A stretch of DNA of 64,000 nt from assembly GCA_947683425.1 (NCBI GenBank), contig CANTUQ010000112.1, forward strand, positions 8,757,501 through 8,821,500, written 5' to 3'. Position 1 is the stretch's first letter, and every line of letters starts with the position of its first letter. The notes under the pieces were generated by a model that ran no database searches, had not been told where the DNA came from, and saw nothing but the letters and a program-made list of their open reading frames with translations. Below, one piece after another: positions 22,890 to 35,923 of this stretch. Position numbers and translations under genes: made by a program. The stretch is from Excoecaria cochinchinensis (Eukaryota > Streptophyta > Magnoliopsida > Malpighiales > Euphorbiaceae).

Positions 22890-24356
22890 TCGTCAATGCA
22901 ATACACATACAATATGACAAATGCGGATAATGATATCAGCTATATAATCATACTTGCATAATAAAGACATGCATTTAGAAGTTCACATCCACATTCATTT
23001 ACACTTTAATTGATTTCTCATACTTATCATTGTACGCATCCAAATACCATATTCTTGTAGTCATATCAAAGTAGAACAAAACAAAAAGAGCACCTGTTGA
23101 CTCATAATAGTGGATAATAAGTAAACGCATAGCGTACTTTACGGGCACGAATTGGACGCATAGCATACCTTACGAGTACGAATCGAAAACCATTTTATTT
23201 TTGTCGCATTCAAAACATTTTACAAAGGGGACCTTAAATAAGATCCAAAACGCATAAGGGTTCGCAAGGAACCAAACGAGGACCTGATCGGGGTCTAAAT
23301 AGAACTGAGGGCTGCACCTAAGAGACTCTATTAGGCATGCCTAACTATCCACTTACTTGACTCTAGCAGGTCATGCATCATTCAGATCATACTTCCAAGT
23401 GTAACATATAATTATACTCACATTCATAACAAGGAATCATAAATAAGACATGCATAACCTAATATCATTCAACAACCTATAACATGCAATATCGTATACA
23501 TTACTTATTATTTGGCTAAGTTAAAATACCCATTATATTATTTGCACATTAAAAACACATAAATGAGGACTAAAGAACTCAAAACAGAAGAAAAAGGATT
23601 GAGAAGGACCCAAATACGTTTGATAAAAACAGAAGGGATAGGGGCCTAGAGGGGCACGAGTCGTGCTTGAGGAGCACGACTCGTGCTCCTGCTCCCAGTT
23701 AAGGGAGCGCGAGTTGTGCTCCCAGAGCACGACTCGTGTTCTAGGAGCATGACTCGTGCTCCTGCTCTCTCTCTCTCCCCCAGAAGGCGTAGAAAGAGGA
23801 GAGAAAGAGAAAGAACACTTACCTAGATGCATGAGGAGGACACGACTCACACACCCACGCATGACTCGGACAAGCACACAGACAGTAAACAAAGAAAGCA
23901 AAAACATGAAAGAGAAGGGACAGAGGCGTGAGGAGCTACATGAGTCGTGTCTAAGGGACACGTCTCGTGCTTCTCTTCACGTCTTAAAGGAAAAAGTCCC
24001 CGATATCATGAGTTCTTAAAACCCTAATGTCGTGAAAACTGCACAGATCCCAGAATTCCATCCCAACTTAAATCCACTTCAATCTCACCTGAAATCAGCT
24101 TTCCCAAGCACGCAAAACTAACGTGAACAATATAAAAACACTTCCTTCAACAATTTCACACTCAAAACACGGATTAGGTTAAATTAGAATTTCACAGTAT
24201 CAGAACCTAGAAAATGATAGTAAACTCAAATCAACTTCAATTCCCACTCATCCATTATCCCAACATGCATTATTAACACAGCAGATTGCCAGTAAAAAGG
24301 AGCAAACACAATAAGAGCACAGGAAATGCAGAAATTCCCAAACCTGAAAATCTGAA

Positions 24357-27300
24357 TGTAACACCCCGAAATATACCCTTGAAGGATTTGTGTATTTCCG
24401 GTGAGTTTGACGATTGAAATCGTGTGATTTGATGATCGGCGTGATTAAGTAGGAGGAAAAGATGTGATTATAATCAAGAAAAAGAGAGCCAAGGGTATTT
24501 TGGTAATTTCACATATATATGGATTTATTTGAGTAGAATAAATAATATGAGGGCTAAATTTTAAGAATGAATCATTTATATGCCGAAAGTATGTGAGTTG
24601 TGGCATTAGATGCGTCGAAAGGACGAATTTGGTATTAACATAAAAGTTTCGGCAACTGCGACCAACTCCAAAAATTTGAAAGGTATTAATTTAGGACTTA
24701 ATTGAAGGGAGTAAGATTTAATTGTGGGTCAATGTAGGAATGACATCTATGTAGTGGGCCAAGGAAAGATTAAAGAAGAGCTAAAGGACCAAAAGAAGAA
24801 TTGTTATAAAAATCTAGTGAGGGCCAATAGGAAAAGGACATGTGGCATTGAGATAAGCTTGACTTTATTCAGGAAAGAGAGAGAGCATATTTCTGCACTT
24901 TCCCTCTCCTCCCTCACGTGAATTTCCTTTGGTCTTTTTCTCTCCCTCTTCTTCTTCATCTCACGCCAGCCCTCCCTCTCTTCCCTTGCAAGCCCAAGCT
25001 ATGAGTATTAGAAAGTGCAGCTCAAGTGTTTGAAGGAGAGATTTGAGTTAGAAGGGTAAGTAGGAATCCTCATCTCTAGAATTTCATTTTTATTTCATTA
25101 AAAATATGGAGTGATATTCTATGTTTTGATGAGGATATTGGAGTGACATAACTGAAGAGGGAGTATGAAAGCAAGAAGTGCCACCATTGAAGCTATTGGG
25201 TTGGGAAAATTTATATGCTTTGAAGTGATTCTTAATTATTGATTTGAGCATGAATGAGTTTCTGTTTTGAAGTGTATTTTATTTAATATTTGATTTGTTG
25301 TGTTGATATGGTTGTGTGGATTGGCTTGGGTTTAGCGAATTTGAGTTTTCTGGGAATACTCTGTCAAGATTTCACTGGACCTTTAGTGTTCGTTTTAGTT
25401 ATAAGTCAAGTTATAGATGTCCGAATGAGATGAAATTAGTGCAATTCGAAAGCTAATTCAATAACTAAAAATTATCTCTGAAGGACCAAAATCTAATTTT
25501 GGCTCTAAGACCCTTGAAAACGGTAAAAACCGGGGTGTTTGTACTTAAATGGGTTTATAGGAGCAGTATAGGTTGTGTAGCTCATATCTGGAGTTTTAGG
25601 TGTCTAATGGATCTAAAATTTGTTGCATTTGAAAGCTAACATCCTAAGTAACATTTTTTAAGAAGGACGTTTTGGTTAAAAATGAGGTTTAGTGGGTCGT
25701 TTAAGCGATACAAAATCGGACACGGAAAACTATCTCTTAAGTCCGTTTTCGTAGGGCAAGTGGAGGAGGTTCTGTCGCGAGCGCGACCCGTGTTGCGAGC
25801 ACGACCGAACCAGTTTGCTGAAGGTATTTTCTCTCATTTTGGGCCTTATAGTTGGTATAAACCCTTGCCCCTCTTTACCCTTGTCTAGGTCATGCATTTT
25901 ATAATGTTTTGTCTTCCGAAATCCACCCGAACATCCTTGGAACCTCTTGAGACTAATTTATCATATGTTTAGAGTTTGGAAATGAACAAATAAATGGTTA
26001 TCACTTGGGAATACAAATGTCTAAGGTTATAAATAAGAATATTGACTTAGTTATTTAGAAGTTTAATGAATTGAACACTTTCGAGCATGTTCATTTTAAA
26101 CCTGATCTCTATTATGTTAGGCAATTTGAAGTGGAATTTTATAACTTACATTTTTTAACTAGTAGAGTTACAAGGTTGGACTCCCAATTCTTCAAGATAC
26201 ATATAAAGTTTAGAATATTCTTTCGAGTTCAAACCAAAGCATAGAAACTTAATCGGACATGAAAAAGAGAGTATCAATTGAACCCTAGTAGTGCCTTGGT
26301 GTCTGTTAAGAATAATTGTGGTACATTGTGTAAGACCTATAAAAGTTTGTAAGCCTTTAATGATAAGGACCTGAGGGGACTTATTTATAGTTAGAATTGG
26401 TATGAGATGTTAAGAATGAAATAAATGATGGTATTAAGCGTGTCATAAATCCATATTGAAATGAATTTTCTGTATCTCAAACAGTTTTAGTTCGACTACT
26501 TAATTACAAAATGATTCTTAATCAGTTGGGTAACTTGAAAGAATTTTATTGAAATCCTTTGGTTCTATGTATTAATTTAGGGAAAATAATGTTCAAGAAA
26601 ATTAGTTATGGACATGACAAAAGTAAGTATGTTTCTATGTGAAGTGTATGCACGTGAAAGAAGAAAGAAGGATGATGTTTGGCTCTGTCGTGAGCGCGAT
26701 TGGTGTCGCAAGCGCGATAGAGATCATTTGGTTTTATCGTGGTTGCGACTCAGGTCACGAGCGCGATTCCTAGTGAATGGTTGGGCTCTGTCGTGAGCGC
26801 GACAGAGGCCATTTAACTTTCTGTCGTGATCGTGATAAGGGTCGCGAGCGCGACTCTTTTTTGTGCCATGAATAGATGATTGATTGAGCTATTTGACATG
26901 AGTTCTGGCTTGTGATTCACATGTGACATGTGAAATTTAAAATGTGCGATACCATGCAAGTTATAGTTGTAATAATTTGTGGAGCATGTATTAAAATTAA
27001 ATGTGATTGTAATTAAAGGTTACGGATTATTATAATTACGTGAACCATTATTTTTATGAACAATTTATGTATCGGATTATTATGCGATTATAATAAAAGT
27101 ATGTACTTTTAAAAAAGATTTTATATTATGGCATGAGCATTTCTAAAAGAAACAAGTAAGTTTTAGCCTGCATTAGTTGAGTCGTGGATAATTAGGCATG
27201 CCTAATAGAGTTATGTGTAGCTGCAGCCATGTGTACGATTTGGACCCTGATCAGGTCCCCCGAATGGATCTTCGTGATCTGTTTGTTGAATCTTACCTAA

Positions 27301-28452
27301 GATTCTATGTGAAAATACTTTGGAACAAGAATAAAAAGATTGTTTTGATACCCTCGGTATGTGTTATGAGAATATTTCTGGTACCTTCGGGTATCTATGT
27401 GTTACTAGTTATCCACCCTTTTGACTTAGCAGGCATTAACGAGCATAATTATGTGAACTGAATGATACGTGTGCATTGATAAAAATATGTTAAGCTTTGT
27501 ATAAATTTATGCACTCAATGAGAATGTGATCACCTTGTGCGATAAGACTTATATTTTGGCATGAGTTGCGCTTCGCGCACCTATGGTTTTGGGTCCAATG
27601 GGGTCCATATGCGTAAATGTGGTAATGCCTTTAAAAGTTCATATGCTTCAGCTTTGATTATTTTCTTTGTACTATTAACATGAGTTAATGTCACAATAGT
27701 AATGCAACAATTTGAAGGAAGTAATTAAACGAAAGTGATTATATATATATAAGAAACATTTATATGCTTTGAACATGAAGTTAGATTATTAGCGGCTTAA
27801 TCATGACCTCCTTGATATGTAAGAATTATTGTAATTAGAGATCTGATTATAGGCTGAATAAAATGATGTATATGACATGTGATATATAACAAAACATGAA
27901 AAGCATGTATCAAGCAAGACTGTCACCCTGTTTAATCTTATAAACGATTATGATTAAAATATGCTATTTATGACCAATTATGTATATATGTGTTAAATGA
28001 CTTGATGTTGGTTATCTATGGTGTGTTGTGACTGACGACCATTGTGAATGGTCGTCCACACTATGTGTTTTCCCCACTAAGCTTGGTGCTTAGCATGGGT
28101 TTTTATCCATGCAGGTTTGGAGTTAGTCGTGCCGCCGAGGATAATCCGCAACAGTCTGGCCATCCAGTCCGTAGTAATAGCTAGTGTTTAGGAATTATAA
28201 TCTACCTTTTAATGTAATTCTTAATGAGCATTGTATTAAGCGATTGGGATGTAATAAAATATTATGAGCAATGTAATGATAAGAATATGAATGTCTTTTA
28301 TGTTTGTGGATGTTTGTATGTTTTGAGAAAATTTTTGATAACTCTGCTTATATTATTGTTCCCGGCTTGCTTTGCCGTAGCATTCCTCACCCATCGTCAC
28401 ATACTGTCTATGTTTCCATACAGTATGCTATACGTGGGTAAGGGGTGTTACA
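24357..28452 (+). repeat. 5' LTR of the 24357-33613 element
   Basis: TGTAACACCCCGAAATATAC to AAGGGGTGTTACA. Contains GTCGCGAGCGCGAC-type clusters at 25770-25812 and 26680-26860 and the three-hairpin block at 28034-28112. Compared with the 3' LTR it lacks a 16-bp piece near 25200 (the 3' LTR has 'gcaaaggagttaaggt' there). Confidence 0.95.
28034..28112 (+). other. Three-hairpin block in 5' LTR
   Basis: GACGACCATT(28034)gtgAATGGTCGTC(28056) is a perfect 10-bp stem with a 3-nt loop. Then CTAAGC...GCTTAG (28077-28093) and GCATGG...CCATGC (28093-28112). The third stem differs from that at 5966 (CACGG/CCGTG) on both sides in a matching way. Confidence 0.8.
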
Positions 28453-28457
28453 TTTAG

Positions 28458-28470
28458 TGGTATCAGAGCA
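28458..28470 (+). promoter_or_regulatory. Primer binding site, initiator-Met tRNA type
   Basis: TGGTATCAGAGCA, five bases after the LTR end. It is the standard primer site of chromovirus and many other plant LTR elements, complementary to the 3' end of the initiator methionine tRNA. Confidence 0.93.
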
Positions 28471-29462
28471 TAGGTTTAGTCGATTTTGGACAACTAAGAG
28501 TTTAAAGTGTGTCTGTATCTTTTGTGTTGGCCAAAGCGGATGTCCTCATTCTGTATTGGTGTTAGAAACTGTAAGTTTTATATAAGTTAAGTGGAAAGTT
28601 AGAAAGTGTAAGAGTTAATAGATCACATTTTTGTCTGTTTTGAATTATTTATAGCTGAGAGATATGGAAATTAGCATTAACAGTATCATAAGAAATTTTG
28701 TTAAGGAGTTTCTTCTGGTATAGTTGGAAGTTTGAAAAGAATTTCTTATTTTAAAGGAATGTAGAGTGAGGACGTAAATGATTTTGATTTGAGGATTTTA
28801 GGGGCACTCTGTGCATCTGTTAGCCATTTTAATTGGGATTATTTGAACATAAGCATGTATGAGCATGGGGATGCGAAAGTAATTATCATTGCATAAATTG
28901 CATTTGCATACATAAGTCATTATACATTCATTTCACTCACATCCCTCATTCATATGTGACAAGCACTCTGATTTGACTCAATTAAAAATGGCTGACAGGC
29001 TGTGCTTTGAGTACGAGATCGTTTAGTGGAGATGTTGAGGAAGTGTAAAGTGTAGGTTACCATGAGTGGAGTTTGGTAATTAAGGTAATAGATATTACGG
29101 TGATAAGATCCTACGTGTATATGTAAGTAGACTATGTAAGAAGCCCTGTGTCGAATCCCAACCAATGGTATGATTATAATTGTGATATGGGTCAGGAATG
29201 GAGTAATGATTTATGGAGATAGAATTTACTCGATTTGGTAAGATAGTTCCGGTGAGTTCAAGTTGACATTGTTTAAGAATATGTCCCGTCATACGGATAT
29301 TGAGATGTGATATGTGAATGATGTAGTGATTAAGAAGTGATAAAGTCTGACCAAAGTGTATAAGTTAGTTGATAGTGGAATATTAACGCGTAAATATGGT
29401 AGTGATAAACAATACAATACGAGAAATCCGGTGATTGTGAATTTCGAGGACGAAATTCTTTT
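28471..29462 (+). mobile_element. Residual interior of the 24357-33613 element
   Basis: About 1 kb of leader-like and degenerate sequence with no long open frame. At its end, 29431-29475 encodes VIVNFEDEILLGGK, the wording usually found at the very end of the chromovirus polyprotein region just before the 3' LTR. The interior therefore retains both extremities and lacks the centre. Confidence 0.8.
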
Positions 29463-29475
29463 AGGAGGGAAGATT
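29463..29475 (+). promoter_or_regulatory. Polypurine tract
   Basis: aggagggaagatt directly before the 3' LTR start TGTAACACC. A purine-rich run in this place primes plus-strand DNA synthesis. Confidence 0.85.
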
Positions 29476-32400
29476 TGTAACACCCCGAAATGTACCCTCG
29501 AAGGATTTGTGTATTTTCGGGGAGTTTGACGATTGAAATCATGTGATTTGATGGTCAGAGTGATTAAGTAGGAGGAAAAGATGTGATTAGAATCAAGAAA
29601 AAGAGAGCCAATGGTATTTTGGTAATTTCACATATATATGGATTTATTTGAGTATAATAAATAATATGAGGGCTAAATTTTAAGAATGGATCATTTATAT
29701 GCCGAAAGTATGTGAGTTGTGGCATTAGATGCGTCGAAAGGACGAATTTGGTATTAACATAAAAGTTTCGGCAACTGCGGCCAACTCCGGAAATTTGAAA
29801 GGTATTAATTTAGGACTTAATTGAAGGGAGTAAGATTTAATTGTGGGTCAATGTAGGAATGACATCTATGTAGTGGGCCAAGGAAAGATTAAATAAGAGC
29901 TAAAGGACCAAAAGAAGAATTGTTATAAAAATCTAGTGAGGGCCAATAGGAAAAGGACATGTGGCATTGAGATAAGCTTGACTTTATTAAGGAAAGAGAG
30001 AGAGCAGATTTCTGCACTTTCCCTCTCCTCCCTCACGTGAATTTCCTTTGGTCTTCTTCTCTCCCTCTTCTTCTTCATCTCACACCAGCCCTCCCTCTCT
30101 TCCCTTGCAAGCCCAAGCTATGAGTATTAGAAAGTGCAACTCAAGTGTTTGAAGGAGAGATTTGAATTAGAAGGGTAAGTAGGAATCCTCATCTCTAGAA
30201 TTTCATTTTTATTTCATTAAAAATATGGAGTGATATTCTATGTTTTGATGAGGATATTGGAGTGACATAACTGAAGAGGGAGTATGGAAGCAAGAAGTGC
30301 CACCATTGAAGCTATTGGGGCAAAGGAGTTAAGGTTTGGGAAAATTTATATGCTTTGAAGTGATTCTTAATTATTGATTTGTGTATGAATGAGTTTCTGT
30401 TTTGAAGTGTATTTTGTTTAAAATTTGATTGGTTGTGTTGATATGGTTGTGTGGATTGGCTTGGGTTTAGCGAATTTGAGTTTTCTGGGAATACTCTGTC
30501 AAGATTTCACTGGACCTTTAGTGTTCGTTTTAGTTATAAGTCAAGCTATAGATGTCCCAAGAGATGAAATTAGTGCCATTTGAAAGCTAATTCAATTACT
30601 AAAAATTATCTCTGAAGGACCAAAATCCAATTCTGGCTTTAAGACCCTTTAAAATGGTAAAAACTGGGGTGTTTGTACTTAAATGGGTTTACAGGAGCAG
30701 TATAGGTTGTGTAGCTCATATCTGGAGTTTTAGGTGTCTAATTGATCTAAAATTTGTTGCATTTGAAAGATAACATCCTACGTAACATTTGTTAAGAGGA
30801 TGTTTTGGTTAAAAATGAGGTTTAGTGGGTTGTTTAAGCAATACAAAGTCGGACACGGAAAACTGTCTCTTAAGTCCGTTTTCGTAGGGCAAGTGGCGGA
30901 GGTTCTGTCGCGAGCGCGACCCGTGTCGCGAGCTTGGTAGAACCAGTTTGCTGAAGGTATTTTCTCTCATTTTGAGCCTTATAATTGGTATAAACCCTTT
31001 CCCCTCTTTACCCTTGTCTAGGTCATGTATTTTGTAATGTTTTGTCTTCCGAAATCCACCCGAACATCCTTGGAACCTCTTGAGACTTATTTATCATATG
31101 TTTAGAGTTTGGAAATGAACAAATAATTGGTTATCACTTGGGAATACAAATGTCTAAGGTTATAAATAAGAATATTGACTTAGTTATTTAGAATTTTAAT
31201 GAATTGAACACTTTCGAGCATGTTCATTTTAAACCTGATTTCTATTACGTTAGGCAATTTGAAGTGGAATTTTATAACTTACATTTTTTAGCTAGTAGAG
31301 TTACAGGGTTGGACTCCCAATTCTTCAGGATACATATAAAGTTTAGAATATTCTTTCGAGTTCAAACCAAAGCATAGAAACTTAATCGAACATGAAAAAG
31401 AGAGTATCAATTGAACCCTAGTAGTGCCTTGGTGTCTGTTAAGAATAATTGTGGTACATTGTGTAAGACCTATAAAAGTTTGTAAGCCTTTAATGAGAAG
31501 GACCTGAGGGGACTTATTTATAGTTAGACTTGGTATGAGATGCTAAGAATGAAATAAATGATGGTATTAAGTGTGTCATAAATCGAGATTGAAATGAATT
31601 TTCTGTATCTCAAACAGTTTTAGTTCGACTACTTAATTACAAAATGATTCTTATTCAGTTGGGTAACTTGAAAGAATTTTATTGAAATCCTTTGGTTCTA
31701 TGTATTAATTTAGGGAAAATAATGTTCAAGAAAATTAGTTATGGACATGACAAAAGTAAGTATGTTTCTATGTGAAGTGTATGCAAGTGAGAGAAGAAAG
31801 AAGGATGATGTTTGGCTCTGTCGCGAGCGCGATTGGTGTCGCGAGCACGACAGAGATCATCTGGTTTTATCGTGGTCGCGACTCAAGTCACGAGCGCGAT
31901 TCTTAGTTAATGGCTGGGCACTGTCGCGAGCGTGACTGGTGTCGCGAGCGCGACAGAGGCCATTTAACTTTCTGTCACAATCGTGACAAGGGTCGCGAGC
32001 GCGACTCTTTTCTGTGCCATGAATAGATGATTGATTGAGCTATTTGACATGAGTTCTGGCTTGTGATTCACATGTGACATAGTGTGAAATTTAAAATGTG
32101 CAATACCATGCAAGTTATAGTTGTAATAATTTGTGGAGCATGTATTAAAATTAAATGTGATTGTAATTAAAGGTTACGGATTGTTATAATTACGTGAACC
32201 ATTATTTTTATGAACAATTTATGTATCAGATTATTATGCAATTATAATAAAAGTATGCACTTTTGAAAAAGATTTTATATTATGGCATGAGCATTTCTAA
32301 AAGAAACAAGTAAGTTTTAGCCTGCATTAGTCGAGTCGTGGATAATTAGGCATGCCTAATAGAGTTATGTGTAGCTACAGCCAAGTGTACAATTTGGACC

Positions 32401-33613
32401 CTGATCAGGTCCCCCGAATGGATCTTTGTGATCTTTCTGTTGAATCTTACCTAAGATTATATGTGAAAATACTTTGGAACAAGAATAAAAAGATTGTTTT
32501 GATACCCTCGGGTATCAATGTGTTATGAGAATATTTTTGGTACCTTCGGGTATCTATGTGTTACTAGTTATCCACCCTTTTGACTTAGCAGGCATTAACG
32601 AGCATAATTATGTGAACTGAATGATACGTGTGAATTGATAAAAATATGTTAAGCTTTGTATAAATTTATGCACTCAATGAGAATGTGATCACCTTGTGCG
32701 ATAAGACTTATATTTTGGCATGAGTTGCGCTTCGTGCACCTATGGTTTTGGGTCCAATGGGGTCCCTATGCGTAAATGTGGTAATGTCTTTAAAAGTTCA
32801 TATGTTTCAGCTTTGATTATTTTCTTTGTACTATTAACATGAGTTAATGTCACAATAGTAATGCAACAATTTGAAGGAAGTAATTAAATGAAAGTGATTA
32901 TATATATATATAAGATACATTTATATGCTTTGAAAATGAAGTTAGATTATTAGCGGCTTAATCATGACCTCCTTGATATGTAAGAATTATTGTAATAAGA
33001 GATCTGATTATAGGCTGAATAAAATGATGTAAATGACATGTGATATATAACAAAACATGAAAAGCATGTATTAAGCAAGACTGTCACCCTGTTTAATCTT
33101 ATAAACGATTATGATTAAAATATACTATTTATGACCAATTATGTATATATGTATTAAATGACTTGATGTTGGTTATCTATGGTGTGTTGTGACTGACAAC
33201 CATTGTGAATGGTCGTCCACACTATGTGTTTTCCCCACTAAGCTTGGTGCTTAGCATGGGTTTTTATCCATGCAGGTTTGGAGTTAGTCGTGTCGCCGAG
33301 GACAATCCGCAACAGTCTGGCCATCCAGTCCGTAGTAATAGCTAGTGTTTGGGAATTATAGTCTACCTTTTAATGTAATTCTTAATGAGCATTGTATTAA
33401 GCGATTGGGATGTAATAAAATATTATGAGCAATGTAATGATAAGAATATGAATGTCTTTTGTGTTTGTGGATGTTTGTATGTTTTGAGAAAATTTTTTAT
33501 AACTCTGCTTATATTATTGTTCCCGGCTTGCTTTGCCGTAGCATTCCTCACCCATTGTCACATACTGTCTATGTTTCCATACAGTATGCTATACGTGGGT
33601 GAGTGGTGTTACA
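29476..33613 (+). repeat. 3' LTR of the 24357-33613 element
   Basis: TGTAACACCCCGAAATGTAC to GTGAGTGGTGTTACA. Collinear with the 5' LTR throughout. Palindrome clusters lie at 30903-30945 and 31815-32010; some palindromes kept here are mutated in the 5' LTR and the reverse. Confidence 0.95.
33195..33273 (+). other. Three-hairpin block in 3' LTR
   Basis: As at 28034-28112 except that the first stem has one change (GACAACCATT against AATGGTCGTC). Second and third stems are intact. Confidence 0.7.
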
Positions 33614-34341
33614 CTGAAGCTCTAATAACTTAGTTCAACTACTCCCTGCCTTCTCTTTGCCTTTCGGGTCACGGGGAGGCTCAACTAACCAACAAACCAA
33701 CAATAACACACCAAAACCCAAACCCTAGATCAAAACTCCAAACCCAAAAAATGAAAAAGAAGAAGAACAAGGAAGAACAAGATGAAGAATGTAGAAAACT
33801 TACCACAAGAGGCACAAGGAGATGATCAATTCCCACTAGCAGTCCTTGAATCCAAGCTAGGATTCTTAGGGGAAGAGAAAAGGAAGAAGAACAGAGGGTG
33901 AGAAGGGAAAACGGGAATGATTTCTGCCTCTCCCCTTGTTCTTTCTTCTTCTTTTTCTTTTCCTAACCCTAGACAAGTGTCACTTCCCTACTAGTGGGAT
34001 TTGGTCACTCACACCCAAAACACATGCATCACTCACACACAAAGACATCCCAACTTAAACACACCCTACTATTGTATGCTCGTGCCCACATAAACATAAC
34101 CCAACTTACTCACATCCTACTACCATACATGCACCCTCATACTAACAAAACCCACAAACATGCATTTTTACCCAAAATGCCCTTATCATATGCCAAAACA
34201 CACACAATGCATGCACACACAGATGGCTCATTCTACTAGAGGGCAAACGGGGTGTAACAATTCAACTCATGTGTTCATTATCATCTAGTTCATTTATAGA
34301 AAGAAAAACATTATTCCTACTGAATTTGTGCAATCTAATAA

Positions 34342-35800
34342 CTATGCTCCTCTACTCTCACCGGCCAGATATTTAAGTCGATGGATCCTATTATCAACTG
34401 TAGGGCTAATCACCCACCTCTTGTATGCACTTGTAAAAGTAAAGGTATAGTCTCCAATCTGTGGTGCAACAGCTGTGCCTATAAGCTATGGTGCCTGGAA
34501 GTGAAAGTTGAGGACAAGATGCCACCTTAGAAAGATAGGGGGTGCCTCACAATATCTTGACTTCCTCCGAACTACCGAACATAATGGGCAGTAATATAGA
34601 AGGTAGCTTTATGAAGCCGACACAAAGGAATGCATCCTAAAGAACCATCCAGAGTTACAGAAGAAATAGGTAGCCAGAGGCATATGAAGTTGATGTCATC
34701 ATCTGCCACCTCACCCAATTGAGCAAAACCATCGTCGAGAGATTTAAAGGAAGACAACCGCTGCCTGGGAAGGAAATGCCTCAACGAATAGTTGTTGATT
34801 ACCCTAGAATAAGGCTCTAATAGTAGTTTTAGCTTCTCTTATAACCATAACTGAAAGACAAGAAAAAGTAGAGAAATGAGGAATGTGGAATACCCAGTTT
34901 ATTCTTGGGGATGTCATGTAGGGCATTGGTTGATTTTAGTGATAATAAAGCACTTGATATTCTATACCTTGTGCTTTACATTCAACTTTCATGCTTAAAA
35001 AAAAGCCGATGAAATTGGTAGGGTCCACTCTAGGCAAAAATAAGGCACGTGGTTATGTGAAAATATGAAAGGATGCATTTCTCACTAAAGAAAAGCTAGT
35101 GTAAAAATTCATAAGGGATGCATTACCTTTTAAAAGAATGACAAATACTTACGTAGAGAAATAAGGGGCTTTCGGTGAAGAAAGCAGATGGGTTAGTATA
35201 GACAGCGTCCAAGCCTAGGATCGTCTCAGCAAGAACTAGGGGAAATGGGGTCAGCCTATGATGTATGCCATCCACAATCCCGAATAACTAGTAATCGCCA
35301 ATCAACTCCTCAGAAGTCACCGTCAGGTATCTAGAAAAGCAAAATAGAAGAATAACACAGGCCTAGTTTGTGGGTACATCACATAAGCCTTCTAGTGCCT
35401 AAATAAATAGGTCCAAAGCAAAAGTGACATCCCAGGGAGCCAATCTAGCTGCGGCTGATGGTGAAATACCTAAGGTCGGTATCGTATCCCTTGCATGAAT
35501 CAATCCACAGCTCGAGATGCAAGGTAGGGTGCCAGGAGTAAACCTCATTCCGATAATTACAGCAAATTCTTCGAGCAGGGGCACAATTCTTGATAGGAAA
35601 ATCTAAAAACGTGGAACAAGGAGTCCCAGAAGTGAACCGTAGCCAATAGAAGGTTCCTGTCCACTTTAATCCTCCTTAAAAATTTCAAGCCAGAAAAAGG
35701 GGTCAAAGTGGTATTTTCCCAAGTTCGGAAGTCATCTAAAAAATAGTACATTTTGTTAAGGGTTGATGTTGATATTTTCAAAACCTTCGAACCAAAAATT
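34342..35800 (-). pseudogene. Antisense extra gene of the plus-strand Tat element (two exons)
   Basis: Lies downstream of integrase and opposite to pol. Exon 1 (about 35153-35800) encodes LNKMYYFLDDFRTWENTTLT, VHFWDSLFHVFRFSYQELCP and, after a frame change near 35570, LLEEFAVIIGMRF. The FWD...HVFRF...EL-P--EEFA pattern resembles plant mobile-domain / DUF7745-type proteins of plant transposons; that family call is from memory and tentative. A probable intron runs 35152 (GTAAGT) to 34851 (cttgtctttcag). Exon 2 ends with TSAYKRWVISPTVDNRIHRL and KYLAGES before TAG at 34342-34344; the other Tat copy has the same peptide. Stops and one frameshift show it is dead. A TATA box lies upstream at 35924-35931. 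Confidence 0.6.
34851..35152 (-). other. Probable intron in antisense extra gene
   Basis: Minus-strand donor TAC|GTAAGT at 35152 (an alternative GTAATG at 35126) and acceptor cttgtctttcag at 34851 after a T-rich stretch. About 302 nt. The corresponding DNA in the other Tat copy (6949-7160) is similar, while the coding sequence on the far side of it differs. No transcript evidence is available. Confidence 0.5.
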
Positions 35801-35923
35801 AAATATAAGCAAAGAAAGGAAAAGAAACGGTAAGGAAAAAGAAGAAAAGAGGGAAAAACCTAGAGGAAGGGCTCTAACCAGAAACCAAAAGGAGGAGTGC
35901 ATGAAATCCAAGAAAAAGGCAAG

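Larger units (their letters stand above)
24357..33613 (+). mobile_element. Complete two-LTR chromovirus derivative with a 1-kb interior, TSD CTGAA
   Basis: Two LTRs of 4096 and 4138 bp in direct orientation, separated by only 1023 bp, with perfect CTGAA on both sides (24352-24356 and 33614-33618). PBS and polypurine tract are in place. There is no gag, protease, RT or integrase, so it is a large internal deletion derivative or a non-autonomous element that would depend on enzymes from a relative. In the first 280 bp I count about 12 mismatches between the LTRs. This is the clearest whole element in the window. Confidence 0.95.
22414..34259 (-). mobile_element. Solo LTR (minus), TSD ATTCA, itself interrupted
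   Basis: On the minus strand it starts TGTTACACCCCGTTTGCCC at 34259 and ends GGTAGGGGGTGTTACA at 22414. Flanks are perfect: ATTCA at 22409-22413 and 34260-34264. The LTR itself is only 22414-24356 plus 33619-34259, about 2.58 kb; the middle is a later insertion (24357-33613, CTGAA). Contents: CACGAGTCGTGC palindromes at 23655-23970 and the three-hairpin block at 22811-22889. No internal region. Confidence 0.93.

Noticed and set aside
26608..26796. Charged open frame repeated at 31741-31935
   Set aside because: Same explanation: LTR duplicates. Its Arg-rich part is just the GTCGCGAGCGCGAC palindrome cluster in translation.
28224..28457. Open frame of 77 residues with a hydrophobic stretch, repeated at 33385-33633
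   Set aside because: It lies at the two ends of a direct LTR pair. The copies are alike because LTRs are copied from one template, not because a protein is conserved. It overlaps the LTR terminus and is not found in related LTRs.
28458..28470. tRNA-like sequences at 28458, 54524 and 61854
   Set aside because: They are 13-18 nt complements of tRNA 3' ends just after LTRs, that is primer sites; no tRNA gene body is present.
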